Shown here piece by piece: positions 1 to 8,896 of a stretch of 64,000 bases of DNA. The position numbers and the translations under genes were made by a program. The notes beneath the pieces are model-generated. The model was not told where the DNA came from. It did not search any database and saw nothing but the letters and a program-made list of their open reading frames with translations. Each line of letters starts with the position of its first letter. The first letter of the stretch is position 1. The DNA is from Xanthobacteraceae bacterium (GTDB lineage Bacteria > Pseudomonadota > Alphaproteobacteria > Rhizobiales > Xanthobacteraceae), in contig JAQSWY010000009.1 in NCBI GenBank assembly GCA_029266425.1, positions 111,724 to 175,723 on the forward strand, given 5' to 3'.

Positions 1-587
1 CCGACGCGGTGCAGGAAGTGGCGAAAGGCGGCCATGCGACCGTCGAGGTGCATGAAGGCGGCTTCTGCGCGGTGGAGGCCGAGTTCGTGGTCCGCCTGCT
101 TGCCGATCCGCCGGAAGGTGCGCTCAGTGCCGATGACATCGCCGCGATCGCCACTTTGCATGCCGGCTCGGAGATCGCCTCCAGCCCGCTCGCCACGATC
201 AACGATCTCGGGCCCGGCGCGGTGATCTCCGATCACGGCAACAATTCCGGCGCCATTGTCGGTCCCGCCATTCCGCGCAGCGCTTTCGACCATTGGAAGG
301 CGCTGGCCTCGCGCACCTATGTGAATGGCGAACTCGTCGGCGAGGGCAGCGCCGCGCGGGTCGTCGGCGGGCCTTTCGCCGGCGCCGCCTTTCTCGCCGC
401 GCAGCTCGCCACACGCGGGCGGCGGCTGAAGGAGGGCGACATCATCCTCACCGGCATGACCACCGGCGTCCATCCGGTCCCGGTCGGCGCCCATGCCCGC
501 TTCGAATTCGAAGGCATAGGCAGCTTCACCCTCGATGTCGCGGCGCGCCGGGCAGCGCGTGCGACGCCGTGGGCCGCGTCCGGCTGA
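1..587 (+). CDS. 2-keto-4-pentenoate hydratase-like protein (5' end outside window)
   Basis: C-terminal part of a 2-keto-4-pentenoate / 2-oxohept-3-ene-1,7-dioate hydratase family protein. The reading frame is open from base 3 to the left edge, so the start is missing; about 194 residues remain. Recognisable family features are an EAEF motif (metal-binding acidic residues in this fold), a segment resembling the family's SDN-x-SSGA stretch (here SDHGNNSGAIVG), and a C-terminal GDIILTGMTTGV block. Family members hydrate 2-keto-4-enoic acids at the end of meta-cleavage pathways; related decarboxylases share the fold, so the exact reaction is not decided. A TRAP carboxylate transporter follows 81 bp downstream on the same strand, which suggests uptake and breakdown of an organic acid. 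Confidence 0.8.
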   Translation, partial: DAVQEVAKGGHATVEVHEGGFCAVEAEFVVRLLADPPEGALSADDIAAIATLHAGSEIASSPLATINDLGPGAVISDHGNNSGAIVGPAIPRSAFDHWKALASRTYVNGELVGEGSAARVVGGPFAGAAFLAAQLATRGRRLKEGDIILTGMTTGVHPVPVGAHARFEFEGIGSFTLDVAARRAARATPWAASG

Positions 588-668
588 TCCCTCGTTCCGC
601 GCCGGCAAAGACCGGCGTGCTCTCGCGTTCAAGGCGGGCCAACCGCCACGACATCAGGAGGAAAACCC

Positions 669-1646
669 ATGAAGACGCCGAGCCTTCTCTGCATGGCCGC
701 GCTTGTCGCCAGCCTCATGACGGCGCCCGCGGCGGCGCAGAACCTTACGCTGCGCTCCGCCGACATCCATCCCGACGGCTATCCGACGGTCGAGGCCGTC
801 ATCTATATGGGCAAGCTGGTCGAGGAGCGGACCAAGGGCCGCATCAAGATCCAGGTGTTCAACAATGCCGCGCTCGGCAGCGAGAAGGACACCATCGAAC
901 AGACCCGCTTCGGCGTCATCGACATGAACCGGGTGAACACCGCGCCGTTCAACAACCTGGTGCCGCAGACCCAGGTGCTCGGCATGCCGTTCCTGTTCCG
1001 CTCGGTCGATCACATGCACAAGGTGGTGGACGGGCCGATTGGCGACGAGATCCTCGAAGCGTTCACGCCCCATGGCATGGTCGGCCTCGCCTTCTATGAT
1101 TCCGGCGCGCGCTCCTTCTACACCACCAAGAAGCCGATCAAGGGCCTTGCCGACCTCAAGGGAATGAAGATCCGCGTCCAGCAGTCGGATCTGTGGATCG
1201 CCATGATGAAGGCGTTCGGCGCCAATGCGACGCCGATGCCGTTCGGCGAGGTCTATTCCTCGCTCGAGACCGGCGTGGTGGACGGCGCCGAGAATAACTG
1301 GCCGTCCTATGAATCCTCGCGCCATTTCGAGGTTGCGAAGAACTACACCCTCACCGAGCACTCGTTGGCGCCGGAAGCGCTGGTGATCTCCAAGATCAGC
1401 TGGGACAAGCTCTCGCCGGACGACCAGAAGATCGTCCGCCAGGCGGCGAAGGACTCCGTCGGCAAGATGCGAGAACTGTGGACGGCGCGCGAGAAGGCCT
1501 CCGAGGAGAAGGTGCGCGAAGCCGGCGTTACCGTGACCAAAGTCGACAAGCAGCCTTTCGTCGATGCGATGAAGCCGGTCTATGACAGCTTCGTCACCGA
1601 TCCGAAGATGAAGGACCTGGTCGCCCGCATTCAGGCGGTGCAATGA
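669..1646 (+). CDS. dctP: TRAP transporter solute-binding protein, DctP family
   Basis: Periplasmic binding protein of a tripartite ATP-independent transporter, 325 aa. It has a Sec signal peptide (Lys-2, then a hydrophobic core ending AAA-Q near residue 23). The family's central RVQQS segment carries the arginine expected to pair with the ligand carboxylate, and the PFGEVYSSLETGVVDGAENN block is typical of DctP proteins. A strong AGGAGG ribosome site lies at 657-662. The stop overlaps the dctQ start (ATGA), so P, Q and M form one operon. The ligand is probably an organic acid, judged from the hydratase gene upstream; the sequence alone does not identify it. Confidence 0.95.
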   Translation: MKTPSLLCMAALVASLMTAPAAAQNLTLRSADIHPDGYPTVEAVIYMGKLVEERTKGRIKIQVFNNAALGSEKDTIEQTRFGVIDMNRVNTAPFNNLVPQTQVLGMPFLFRSVDHMHKVVDGPIGDEILEAFTPHGMVGLAFYDSGARSFYTTKKPIKGLADLKGMKIRVQQSDLWIAMMKAFGANATPMPFGEVYSSLETGVVDGAENNWPSYESSRHFEVAKNYTLTEHSLAPEALVISKISWDKLSPDDQKIVRQAAKDSVGKMRELWTAREKASEEKVREAGVTVTKVDKQPFVDAMKPVYDSFVTDPKMKDLVARIQAVQ

Positions 1647-2257
1647 ACGCGCCCGTGCGCCCGGCTGAAGCCGGCTGGTCCGCCCCGGACGATGCTCCGG
1701 GGCGGTCCGCCTCATCCACAATGGATGCCAAGCCGATGAACGCCACCCTGCTCGGCGTCCGCCGTGCGCTCGGCTTCGCCTCCAGCCTGGCTCTCTGGAT
1801 CTCCGGCATCGGCCTCGTCGCCATGACCGGCGTGGTCGGCTGGCAGGTCTTCGCGCGCTACGTGCTGAACGACACGCCGAGCTGGGCGGAGCCGCTTTCG
1901 CTGCAGTTCATGGCCTGGTTCATCCTGCTCGGCGCCGCCGTCGGCGTGCGCGAGAGCGTGCATCTCGGGCTCGACTTCGTGCGCGTCGCGGTGCCGGAGC
2001 GGGTGGGGCTGGCGATGGATCTCGTCAGCCTCGGCCTCGTCGCCTTCTTCGGCGTCGCCATGACCTATTACAGCACCCTGCTCGCCATCGGCACCTGGAC
2101 TGCGACAATTCCCGTGCTCGGCATTCCCGGTGGCGTGGATTTCTTCCCGCTCATCCTCGGCGGCGTGCTGATCGCGCTGTTCGCGCTGGAGCGCGCCGTC
2201 GACGTGCTGCTCGGCGTCGCCCCGCCGGCCGAGATCGAGATCACGGAGACGGTGTGA
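1643..2257 (+). CDS. dctQ: TRAP transporter small permease, DctQ family
   Basis: Small membrane subunit, 204 aa from this start. Four hydrophobic segments are visible at about residues 47-70, 86-102, 124-142 and 164-182, with the family motif VFARYVLNDTPSWAEP after the first. The ATG at 1643 overlaps the dctP stop by four bases, which supports translational coupling. The roughly 40-residue N-terminal tail is longer than usual, and ATG codons at 1721 and 1736 are possible alternative starts. It should bridge the binding protein and the DctM channel. Confidence 0.92.
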   Translation: MNAPVRPAEAGWSAPDDAPGRSASSTMDAKPMNATLLGVRRALGFASSLALWISGIGLVAMTGVVGWQVFARYVLNDTPSWAEPLSLQFMAWFILLGAAVGVRESVHLGLDFVRVAVPERVGLAMDLVSLGLVAFFGVAMTYYSTLLAIGTWTATIPVLGIPGGVDFFPLILGGVLIALFALERAVDVLLGVAPPAEIEITETV

Positions 2258-3537
2258 TGGCGTACTGGATCCTGTTCGGCAGCTTCACGGCTCTGATGCT
2301 GATCGGCACGCCGATCGCCTTCTGCCTCGGCATCGCCTCGCTCGCCACCGTGCTCTATATGGGCCTGCCGCCCATCGTGGTGTTCCAGCAGCTCAATTCC
2401 GGCATCAACGTGTTCGCCATGATGGCGATCCCGTTCTTCATCTTCGCCGGCGACCTGATGATCCGCGGCGGCATCGCCGCCCGCCTCATCCGCTTCGCGG
2501 CCGGCCTCGTCGGCCATCTGCGCGGCGGGCTCGGCCAGGTGAACATCGTAGCCTCCACCTTGTTCGGCGGCATTTCCGGCTCGGCGGTGGCGGATGCCTC
2601 GGCGGTAGGCGGGCTGATGATCCCGCAAATGGCCAAGCGCGGCTATGACCGCGACTATGCGGTGAACGTGACGGTGAACGCCGCCATCATCGCCCTGATG
2701 ATCCCGCCCTCGCACAACATGATCCTCTATTCGATCGCCGCGGGCGGCAATGTCTCGGTGGCGGACCTGTTCACCGCCGGCATCGTGCCGGGCCTGCTGC
2801 TCGCCGGTGCGCTGATGGTGACGGCATGGTGGGTGGCGGTGCGGCGCGGCTACCCCTCCGAGCCATTCCCCGGCTTCGCCCGGGTCGGCTACTATCTCGT
2901 CGCCTCGCTGCCCGGCCTCCTGCTGATCGGCATCATCTTCGGCGGCGTGCGCTCGGGCATCTTCACCGCAACGGAAAGCTCCTGCATCGCCGTGCTCTAC
3001 GCGCTAGTGGTGGCGATCTTCGTCTATCGCGAGCTGGATTGGTCGGGCTTCGTCGAGGCGACGCTCGGCGCGGTGCGCACCACGGCCATGGTGCTGCTGG
3101 TGATCGGCGCGGCCGCCTCGTTCGGCTGGCTGATGGCCTTCCTCCAGGTGCAGCAATCCGCTATCGCCGCCATCCGGGCGATCTCCAGCGATCCCATCAT
3201 GGTGCTGCTGCTGATCAATCTCGCGCTGCTGCTGCTCGGCACCTTCATGGATATGGCGCCGATGATCATCATCTGCACGCCGGTGCTGCTGCCGATCGTC
3301 AAGGCCTTCGGTATCGACCCGGTGCATTTCGGCGTGGTGATGATCCTGAACGCCGGCATCGGCCTGAACACGCCGCCGGTGGGCACGGTGCTGTTCGTCG
3401 GCTGCGCGGTCGGCGGGATCAGCATACGCGAGGCGATGCGCACCATCTGGCCGTTCTTCGGCGCGAGCGTCGCCGTGCTGCTGCTGGTCACGTACGTGCC
3501 GGCGCTCTCGCTCTGGCTGCCGGCACAGTTCCGCTGA
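2257..3537 (+). CDS. dctM: TRAP transporter large permease, DctM family
   Basis: Large transport subunit, 426 aa, with about twelve hydrophobic segments. Family blocks include FGGISGSAVADASAVG (residues about 105-120), IPPSHNMI and a GLNTPPVGTVLF stretch near the C terminus. The ATG at 2257 shares one base with the dctQ stop (TGATG); the GTG just before it would also be in frame but is less likely. It uses the ion gradient to move the carboxylate delivered by DctP. The gene ends convergently with the AraC regulator, 30 bp away, with no obvious terminator hairpin between. Confidence 0.95.
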   Translation: MAYWILFGSFTALMLIGTPIAFCLGIASLATVLYMGLPPIVVFQQLNSGINVFAMMAIPFFIFAGDLMIRGGIAARLIRFAAGLVGHLRGGLGQVNIVASTLFGGISGSAVADASAVGGLMIPQMAKRGYDRDYAVNVTVNAAIIALMIPPSHNMILYSIAAGGNVSVADLFTAGIVPGLLLAGALMVTAWWVAVRRGYPSEPFPGFARVGYYLVASLPGLLLIGIIFGGVRSGIFTATESSCIAVLYALVVAIFVYRELDWSGFVEATLGAVRTTAMVLLVIGAAASFGWLMAFLQVQQSAIAAIRAISSDPIMVLLLINLALLLLGTFMDMAPMIIICTPVLLPIVKAFGIDPVHFGVVMILNAGIGLNTPPVGTVLFVGCAVGGISIREAMRTIWPFFGASVAVLLLVTYVPALSLWLPAQFR

Positions 3538-3567
3538 CGCGGTGACACTAGCCGCAAGGCGCCGTTC

Positions 3568-4500
3568 TCAGGCATAGAGCGGCGCCTCGCTGGCGCGCAG
3601 CCGCTGCACGTCGCGGATCGGCGGCGCGCCGAACAGGCGGCGGTACTCGCGGCTGAACTGCGAGGGGCTGTCATAGCCGACGCTGTGGCCGGCAAGCGCA
3701 GCGTCCATGGCCTGGGCGAGGATGAGCCGGCGGGCCTCCTGCAGCCGGAGCTGCTTCTGATATTGCAGCGGGCTCATGGAGGTGACGGTCTTGAAGTGCT
3801 GGTGCAGGGCCGAGGGGCTCATGCGTGCCTCCCGGGCGAGATCCTCGATGCGGAACGGCTCGCGGAAGTTTCGCTTGAGCCAGGAGATGGCGCGGCCGAC
3901 CTGCTGGAGCCGGCTGTCGGCCACCGCGATCTGCCGGAGCCGCGCGCCCTGCGGGCCTATGAGCAGACGGTAGAGGATCTCGCGCTCCGCCACCGGCGCC
4001 AGGATCGGGATGTCGCGCGGGCTGTCCAGCAGCCGCACCAGCCGCACCGCGGCGTCGAGCAATTCGCTCGTGACGTCGGAGAGGAACACGCTCGCTTGCG
4101 GCTCGCCGGGGCGCGGCGCAGGCAAGTTCGCCTCCATCATCAGCGCACCGACGATGCCGACATCGAGGCTGAGCAGGAAGCAGAGGTAAGGCCGGTCCTT
4201 CGAGGCTTCGATGATCTGGCCGACTATCGGCACGTCGACCGAAACCACGAGATATTGCGCGCGGTCATAGACGAAGACATTGCCGCCCGACATCACCTGC
4301 TTGCGGCCCTGCGCAATGATGCAGATTGCGGGCTCGTGCAGCACGTGGATCGGCTCGCTCGCCTGCGAGGCCCGGATCAGCGACACCCGCGGCAGGGCTG
4401 TCGGATGGATTCCATCCGTGTGTGCGGATCGTTCAATAAGCTTTGCGAATTCGAGCTGCGCGTCGCTCACCGGAGCATCCCCGATCTCGTTCACAGGCAA
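3568..4500 (-). CDS. AraC-family regulator with AraC_N-type sensor domain
   Basis: 310 aa. The N-terminal two thirds match the AraC_N (cupin-like) ligand-binding domain, including the HEPAICIIAQGRKQV segment typical of this subfamily. The C-terminal about 100 residues form the double helix-turn-helix, with IEDLAREARMSPSALHQHFK and GYDSPSQFSREYRRLFG as the two halves. The start is uncertain: TTG at 4500 or GTG at 4494, with no nearby ATG. It is divergent from an SDR gene 189 bp away, an arrangement typical of this subfamily, so that SDR is its likely target. A 17-bp inverted repeat lies 33 bp upstream of the start. Confidence 0.9.
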   Translation of the reverse strand: MPVNEIGDAPVSDAQLEFAKLIERSAHTDGIHPTALPRVSLIRASQASEPIHVLHEPAICIIAQGRKQVMSGGNVFVYDRAQYLVVSVDVPIVGQIIEASKDRPYLCFLLSLDVGIVGALMMEANLPAPRPGEPQASVFLSDVTSELLDAAVRLVRLLDSPRDIPILAPVAEREILYRLLIGPQGARLRQIAVADSRLQQVGRAISWLKRNFREPFRIEDLAREARMSPSALHQHFKTVTSMSPLQYQKQLRLQEARRLILAQAMDAALAGHSVGYDSPSQFSREYRRLFGAPPIRDVQRLRASEAPLYA

Positions 4501-4532
4501 GGAATTGTACCAAGGTCAGCATGGAGCCGGCA

Positions 4533-4549
4533 TCCTTCCGATGGAAGGA
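4533..4549. promoter_or_regulatory. Inverted repeat between AraC regulator and SDR gene
   Basis: Perfect 7-bp arms TCCTTCC and GGAAGGA with a GAT spacer, in the divergent intergenic region, 33 bp before the regulator start and about 140 bp before the SDR start. This is a candidate operator; AraC proteins more often use direct half-sites, so the assignment is tentative. Confidence 0.3.
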
Positions 4550-4689
4550 GAAAATGGCGAGACTGGAGGATCGTGCAATAAGGCAGGCCGATCTGTCTAT
4601 CGCCTGTCCGGTCCGCGGCGGTACTGTGCGTGCACACCGCCGGCGACCTCGCCTCGCGGCACGACCAACCCGGACATAGGCGGATTCCC

Positions 4690-5523
4690 ATGAGCAAGAT
4701 CTGGTTCGTCACAGGCGCCGCGCGCGGCATCGGCGCCGAGATCGTGAAAGCGGCACTGGCCAATGGCGACAAGGTGGTCGCCACCGGTCGCCGCATCGAG
4801 GCGCTGGAGGCAGCCTTCGGCAGCGGCCCCGATGTGTTGCCGCTCGCGCTTGATGTCTCCGACGAGGCCGCGGCGAAGCGCGCGGTGGACGCGGCCCTCG
4901 CCCGCTTCGGCCGCATCGACGTGCTCGTCAACAATGCCGGCTACGGCCAGCTCGGCTTGTTCGAGGAGATCGAGCCGGCCGACATCGAGCGGCAGTTCGC
5001 CACGAATGTCTTCGGTCTTTTCCACGTGACCCGCGCTGCGCTCCCGGCGATGCGCCGGCAACGCTCCGGCCACATCGTCAATCTTTCCTCGATGGCCGGC
5101 GTGCTCGGCTTCACCGGCGCTACCGTCTATTGCGCGACGAAGTTCGCGGTGGAAGGCTTCTCGGAATCGCTCGCCACCGAGGTGGAGGATTTCGGCATCC
5201 ACGTCACACTGGTCGAGCCCGGATTCACCCGCACCGATTTCCTGGAGGCCAGCTCGGTCGCCTATGGCACCAGGCACGTCGCCGACTATGACGACACCTC
5301 GGCGCGGGCACAGGCGAATTTTCACCAGTACAACGGCCAGCAGGCCGGCGATCCGGTCCGGCTCGCGGCGGCGCTCGTCACCATTGCCGGCACCAATGAG
5401 CCGCCGCTGCGTCTCGCTACCGGTTCGGATGCGGTTGCCGGCATCGGCGGCAAGCTCGACCGCGCGCGGGCCGAACTCGACCAGTGGCGCGACCTGTCGG
5501 CCTCGGTCGACCGCGCCGCGTAA
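4690..5523 (+). CDS. Short-chain dehydrogenase/reductase (classical SDR)
   Basis: 277 aa from the ATG at 4690. Classical SDR features are all visible: the TGAARGIG nucleotide-binding loop near residue 8, NNAG near 84, a serine in NLSSMAG, and the YCATK catalytic Tyr-x-x-x-Lys. The enzyme should use NAD(P)H on a carbonyl or alcohol; the substrate cannot be read from the sequence. An in-frame GTG further upstream (4630) would add 20 low-complexity residues ahead of the Rossmann strand and is rejected. Its TAA stop directly abuts the convergent lhgO stop with no spacer. Confidence 0.9.
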   Translation: MSKIWFVTGAARGIGAEIVKAALANGDKVVATGRRIEALEAAFGSGPDVLPLALDVSDEAAAKRAVDAALARFGRIDVLVNNAGYGQLGLFEEIEPADIERQFATNVFGLFHVTRAALPAMRRQRSGHIVNLSSMAGVLGFTGATVYCATKFAVEGFSESLATEVEDFGIHVTLVEPGFTRTDFLEASSVAYGTRHVADYDDTSARAQANFHQYNGQQAGDPVRLAAALVTIAGTNEPPLRLATGSDAVAGIGGKLDRARAELDQWRDLSASVDRAA

Positions 5524-6723
5524 TCAGGCGAGAAAGCCCGTGGCCGCCGCCTCCTCGACGATGTGCCGCCCGATGGGCAGGGCGGCCGTCGCCGCAGGAG
5601 AGGGGGCGTTGCAGACATGGATGGAACGGTTGGTGCGGCGGATGAGGAAATCATGCGCCAGCGTGCCGTCCGCGAACATCGCCTGCGCCCTGACCCCGCT
5701 GCGATAGGGCTGGAGATCCTCGAGCCTCAGCTCCGGACAATAGCGCTGGCAGAGCTCGAGATAGCGCTGCCGGCTCAGCGAATTGCGCAGTTCGCCTATT
5801 CCGTAGCGGAAATTCCTGGCGAGGAAGCGCCGGAAGCCGGGGAAGCGCACGATGTCGGCGGCATCGCGGGCATCGAAGGCGAGGGTCGAATAGCCTTCGC
5901 GCTTGAGGCTCAGCACCGCGTTCGGGCCGACCGTCACATAGCCGCCGATCATCCGCGTCAGATGCACGCCGAGGAACGGAAAGGCCGGGTCGGGCACCGG
6001 ATAGATGAGGTGGCTCACGATCCTGTCGCGCGTCGCCGGCAGGCGGAAATATTCGCCGCGGAACGGCACGATGGCGAAGTCGAGCGCGATCCCGGCCATC
6101 GCCGCCAGCCGGTCGGCGTTCAGTCCGGCGCAGCCGATCAGATGCCGGGCCTTCAATTCGCCGGTCGCCGTCGCGACGATGATGCAGTCCGGCTCCTCCC
6201 TCAGCCCCAGCACCTGCGTGCTGCACGAAATGGTGCCGCCGATGGCGGTGAAATCCGCGGCCATGGCGCGGGTAAGGGCCGGAAAGTCGGTGATGCCGGT
6301 CTCCGGCACATGAAGCGCGGCAATGCCGGCAATGTGCGGCTCGCGCTCGCCCAGTTCCAGAGCGTCGATCCGCTCGATATCGAGCCCGTTGCGGCGCGCC
6401 CGCTCCTCCAGGATGGCGAGGCGGGCAAGCTCGTCCTCGCGCGTCGCCACGATCAGCTTGCCGCAGCGCTCGAAGGCAATGCCGTGCTTGGCGGCGAAGC
6501 GTGCCGTCGCGTCATTGCCCTCCCGGCAATAGCGCGCCTTCAGGCTGCCCGGCTCGTAATAGACCCCGGCATGCACCACACCGCTGTTTCGCCCGGTCTG
6601 GTGCGCGGCGAGCTCGGCCTCCTTCTCGACCAGGAGGATCGCGGCGCCCGGGGCACGGCCGGCAAGCTGCATTGCGGTGGAAAGGCCGATGATGCCGCCG
6701 CCGATGATGATGAAGTCGAGCAT
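5524..6723 (-). CDS. lhgO: L-2-hydroxyglutarate oxidase/dehydrogenase
   Basis: 399 aa FAD enzyme of the DAO superfamily. The start is the ATG at 6723, giving MLDFIIIGGGIIGLS; an upstream TTG would add only two residues. The N-terminal GGGIIG FAD loop is followed by the family block HQTGRNSGVVHAGVYY, and a YPVPDPAFPFLGVHLTR segment lies mid-protein. LhgO oxidises L-2-hydroxyglutarate to 2-oxoglutarate and passes electrons to the quinone pool. The gene starts 6 bp after the stop of the lipase gene, so the two are probably cotranscribed, an unexpected partnership. Confidence 0.9.
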   Translation of the reverse strand: MLDFIIIGGGIIGLSTAMQLAGRAPGAAILLVEKEAELAAHQTGRNSGVVHAGVYYEPGSLKARYCREGNDATARFAAKHGIAFERCGKLIVATREDELARLAILEERARRNGLDIERIDALELGEREPHIAGIAALHVPETGITDFPALTRAMAADFTAIGGTISCSTQVLGLREEPDCIIVATATGELKARHLIGCAGLNADRLAAMAGIALDFAIVPFRGEYFRLPATRDRIVSHLIYPVPDPAFPFLGVHLTRMIGGYVTVGPNAVLSLKREGYSTLAFDARDAADIVRFPGFRRFLARNFRYGIGELRNSLSRQRYLELCQRYCPELRLEDLQPYRSGVRAQAMFADGTLAHDFLIRRTNRSIHVCNAPSPAATAALPIGRHIVEEAAATGFLA

Positions 6724-6729
6724 GTACAA

Positions 6730-7914
6730 TCAGTTCCCGCAGTCGCTTGGCGCCGGCGAATCGGCGAAGCGGTCGGCAATCCATTCGATGGCTGCCCTGG
6801 CCGAGCGATAGCCGGCAAAGCCGTGGCCGACGCCGGGAAGCTCGACGAGCTGCACACGCACGCCCGCGCGACACAGTTCGTCGCGATATGCGTAGGTCAC
6901 ATTCGGCTCCACCACCCTGTCCGCCGTGCCCTGGGAAAGGAAGACCGGAATCCGGGCCGGCAAGGCACCGGGCGTGTTGGCCTCCATGATGCCGCGCCAC
7001 GGCTGGATCTCGGTGAGATCGCTGACATCGAGGAATTCGCGGGCGAGGAAGGCATCGGCCATGTGCCGCTCAAAGAAATCCGGGATCGAGCCGATGCACT
7101 CCTGCGCCAGCATGTCGACCCGCGGAATGGCGGCGGGATCGACCACGCTGTCGATCGGCGCGCCGAACACCCGCGACCACGACCAGAGCGTCATCGAGGT
7201 GAGGTTCTTGCCGGCGGGCGAGGCGAGGTCGTCCTTGAATAGTGTGCCGAGTTCCGTTGCCGGCGCCGCGGCGGCTACGCCGACGAGATTCAGCTCCGGC
7301 GCATAGCGCTGGGCAAGGATACCGGCATAGAGCACGGCCTGGCCGCCCTGCGAATGACCCCAGACCGCGTAGCGGTTCGAGGCACCGACGCCCGGCACGT
7401 CGCGGGCCGCGCGCACCGAATCCAGCACCGCGCGGCCTTCGCTGTCGCCGACGAGGTACGGGTGCGGGCCAGGCGTGCCGAGGCCGGGATAGTCTGTGGC
7501 GGCGACGACGTAGCCCCGCCCGATCATGTCGCGCAGCCCCGGGATCAGCGGGAACAGAAAGGGCGAGAGCGAGGGCGCGCAGCGCGGCACGACGCCGGTG
7601 GTCGGGTGCGCCCATGCGATGACCGGCCAGCCGCCGGCCGGGGTCGGGCCGGGTGGCACGATGACGACGCCGGACACCGCGATCGGCTCGCCTCCCAGCC
7701 CCGTGGAGCGGTAGAGCACGCGCCAGCTCGCCGCCCCGCCCGGCGCGCCAAACATCTGCTCGGCTCGGATCACCGAGCCGGGTGGGCCGGCGATCTCGCC
7801 GGGCGCGGCGATGTAGAAGGCGGTCTGGGCCCTTGCAGGGGTGAGAGCGGTGGCGCAGATGCAGGTGAAAAGGGCGGCGGCAAGCACGCGCAGGATCGGA
7901 AGGCGACCAGTCAT
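6730..7914 (-). CDS. Secreted lipase-like alpha/beta hydrolase
   Basis: 394 aa from the ATG at 7914 (an in-frame TTG lies four codons upstream). A Sec signal peptide runs to about residue 30 (TPARAQ). The nucleophile elbow is GHSQGG and a second conserved block is YVVAATDYPGLG; both match the secretory lipase (LIP) family, with the catalytic His likely in the VGHGFAG segment near the C terminus. Such enzymes cleave acyl esters outside the cytoplasm; the substrate is unknown. It sits 6 bp upstream of lhgO, in the same direction. Confidence 0.82.
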   Translation of the reverse strand: MTGRLPILRVLAAALFTCICATALTPARAQTAFYIAAPGEIAGPPGSVIRAEQMFGAPGGAASWRVLYRSTGLGGEPIAVSGVVIVPPGPTPAGGWPVIAWAHPTTGVVPRCAPSLSPFLFPLIPGLRDMIGRGYVVAATDYPGLGTPGPHPYLVGDSEGRAVLDSVRAARDVPGVGASNRYAVWGHSQGGQAVLYAGILAQRYAPELNLVGVAAAAPATELGTLFKDDLASPAGKNLTSMTLWSWSRVFGAPIDSVVDPAAIPRVDMLAQECIGSIPDFFERHMADAFLAREFLDVSDLTEIQPWRGIMEANTPGALPARIPVFLSQGTADRVVEPNVTYAYRDELCRAGVRVQLVELPGVGHGFAGYRSARAAIEWIADRFADSPAPSDCGN

Positions 7915-7980
7915 CTCACGCCTCAAGCGGCGACGCCGCTGTCGGGCGCCGCATAAGGCTTAGCGCGGCTCCGGGTTCTC

Positions 7981-8102
7981 GTCATCCCGGAACGGCCGAC
8001 GAGCATACCGGAAGCGCGCAAACATCGGAGAGCGACCACGGCCTTCCGCTGCGGAGCCCGGTCCACGGGCTTGGCGGAGGCAGGCCGTGGGGCCGGAATG
8101 AC
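7981..8102. repeat. R2 intergenic palindromic repeat, copy 1
   Basis: Begins GTCATCCCGG and ends CCGGAATGAC, filling most of the gap between the lipase and aldolase genes. It is a diverged member of the R2 family (GTCAT...ATGAC ends) that recurs through the window. Confidence 0.6.
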
Positions 8103-8114
8103 ATCTTCGAGAGG

Positions 8115-8879
8115 TTATCCCCGGAACCGCCGCGCCAGCGCTTCCGAGCCGCGGGCCAGCAGGCCGGCGTCGGAACCGACGGCAGTGAAGATGCAGCCCG
8201 CCGCGATGTAGCGCTTCGCCAGCGCTTCGTCGCCGGTGAGGATGCCGGGCCGGTTGCCGGCGGCGACGATGCGTCCCGTGAGTTGCTCGATCAGCGAGAC
8301 CACCTTCTCATTGCCCTGGTCGCCGAGATAGCCGATGGCGGCGGAGAGGTCGCCCGGTCCGATGAACACCCCGTCGACGCCGGGCACTGCGCAGATCGCC
8401 TCGACATTCTCCAAGGCGAGCTCGGATTCGATCTGCACCAGCACGCAGATCTCCTCATGGGCGCGACTGTAATAGTCCTTCACCCGGCCGAAGCGCGAGG
8501 CACGGGAGGCGGCGGCGAAGCCACGCACGCCGTGCGGCGGATAGCGCGTATAGGCGACCGCGGCGGCGGCCTGCTCGGGGGTGTCGACCATTGGGATCAG
8601 GAAGCTCTGCACGCCGGCATCGAGATAGCGCTTGATGATGACCTGGTCGTTCACCGGCGGGCGCACGATCGGCTGGACGCTGTTCTCCATGCAGGCCTGA
8701 AGCTGCGAGAACACCATGGGCAATTCGTTGGGCGAATGCTCGGTGTCGATGAGCAACCAGTCATAGCCGGAGCCGGCGAGGATCTCGACGGTGAGGTGGC
8801 TGGCGAGGCTGCACCACAGGCCGATCTGCTGTTCGCCGGCATAGATGCCGCGCTTGAAGGCATTGACGGGCAGTTCCAC
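8115..8879 (-). CDS. HpcH/HpaI-family aldolase
   Basis: 254 aa from a GTG at 8879, chosen because an AGAGGA ribosome site lies just upstream and the family N terminus (N-x-FK-x-x-I) follows at once; the longer frame upstream only overlaps the dehydratase gene. Family blocks include DWLLIDTEHSPNE near residue 45, PPHGVRG, QIES with the metal-binding Glu, and DGVFIGPGDLSAA. These class II aldolases split 2-keto-3-deoxy acids into pyruvate and an aldehyde. The dehydratase gene just upstream would supply such a substrate, so the two genes form a short non-phosphorylative sugar-acid route. Confidence 0.9.
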   Translation of the reverse strand: MELPVNAFKRGIYAGEQQIGLWCSLASHLTVEILAGSGYDWLLIDTEHSPNELPMVFSQLQACMENSVQPIVRPPVNDQVIIKRYLDAGVQSFLIPMVDTPEQAAAAVAYTRYPPHGVRGFAAASRASRFGRVKDYYSRAHEEICVLVQIESELALENVEAICAVPGVDGVFIGPGDLSAAIGYLGDQGNEKVVSLIEQLTGRIVAAGNRPGILTGDEALAKRYIAAGCIFTAVGSDAGLLARGSEALARRFRG

Positions 8880-8896
8880 GTGAAATCCTCTGCTGA

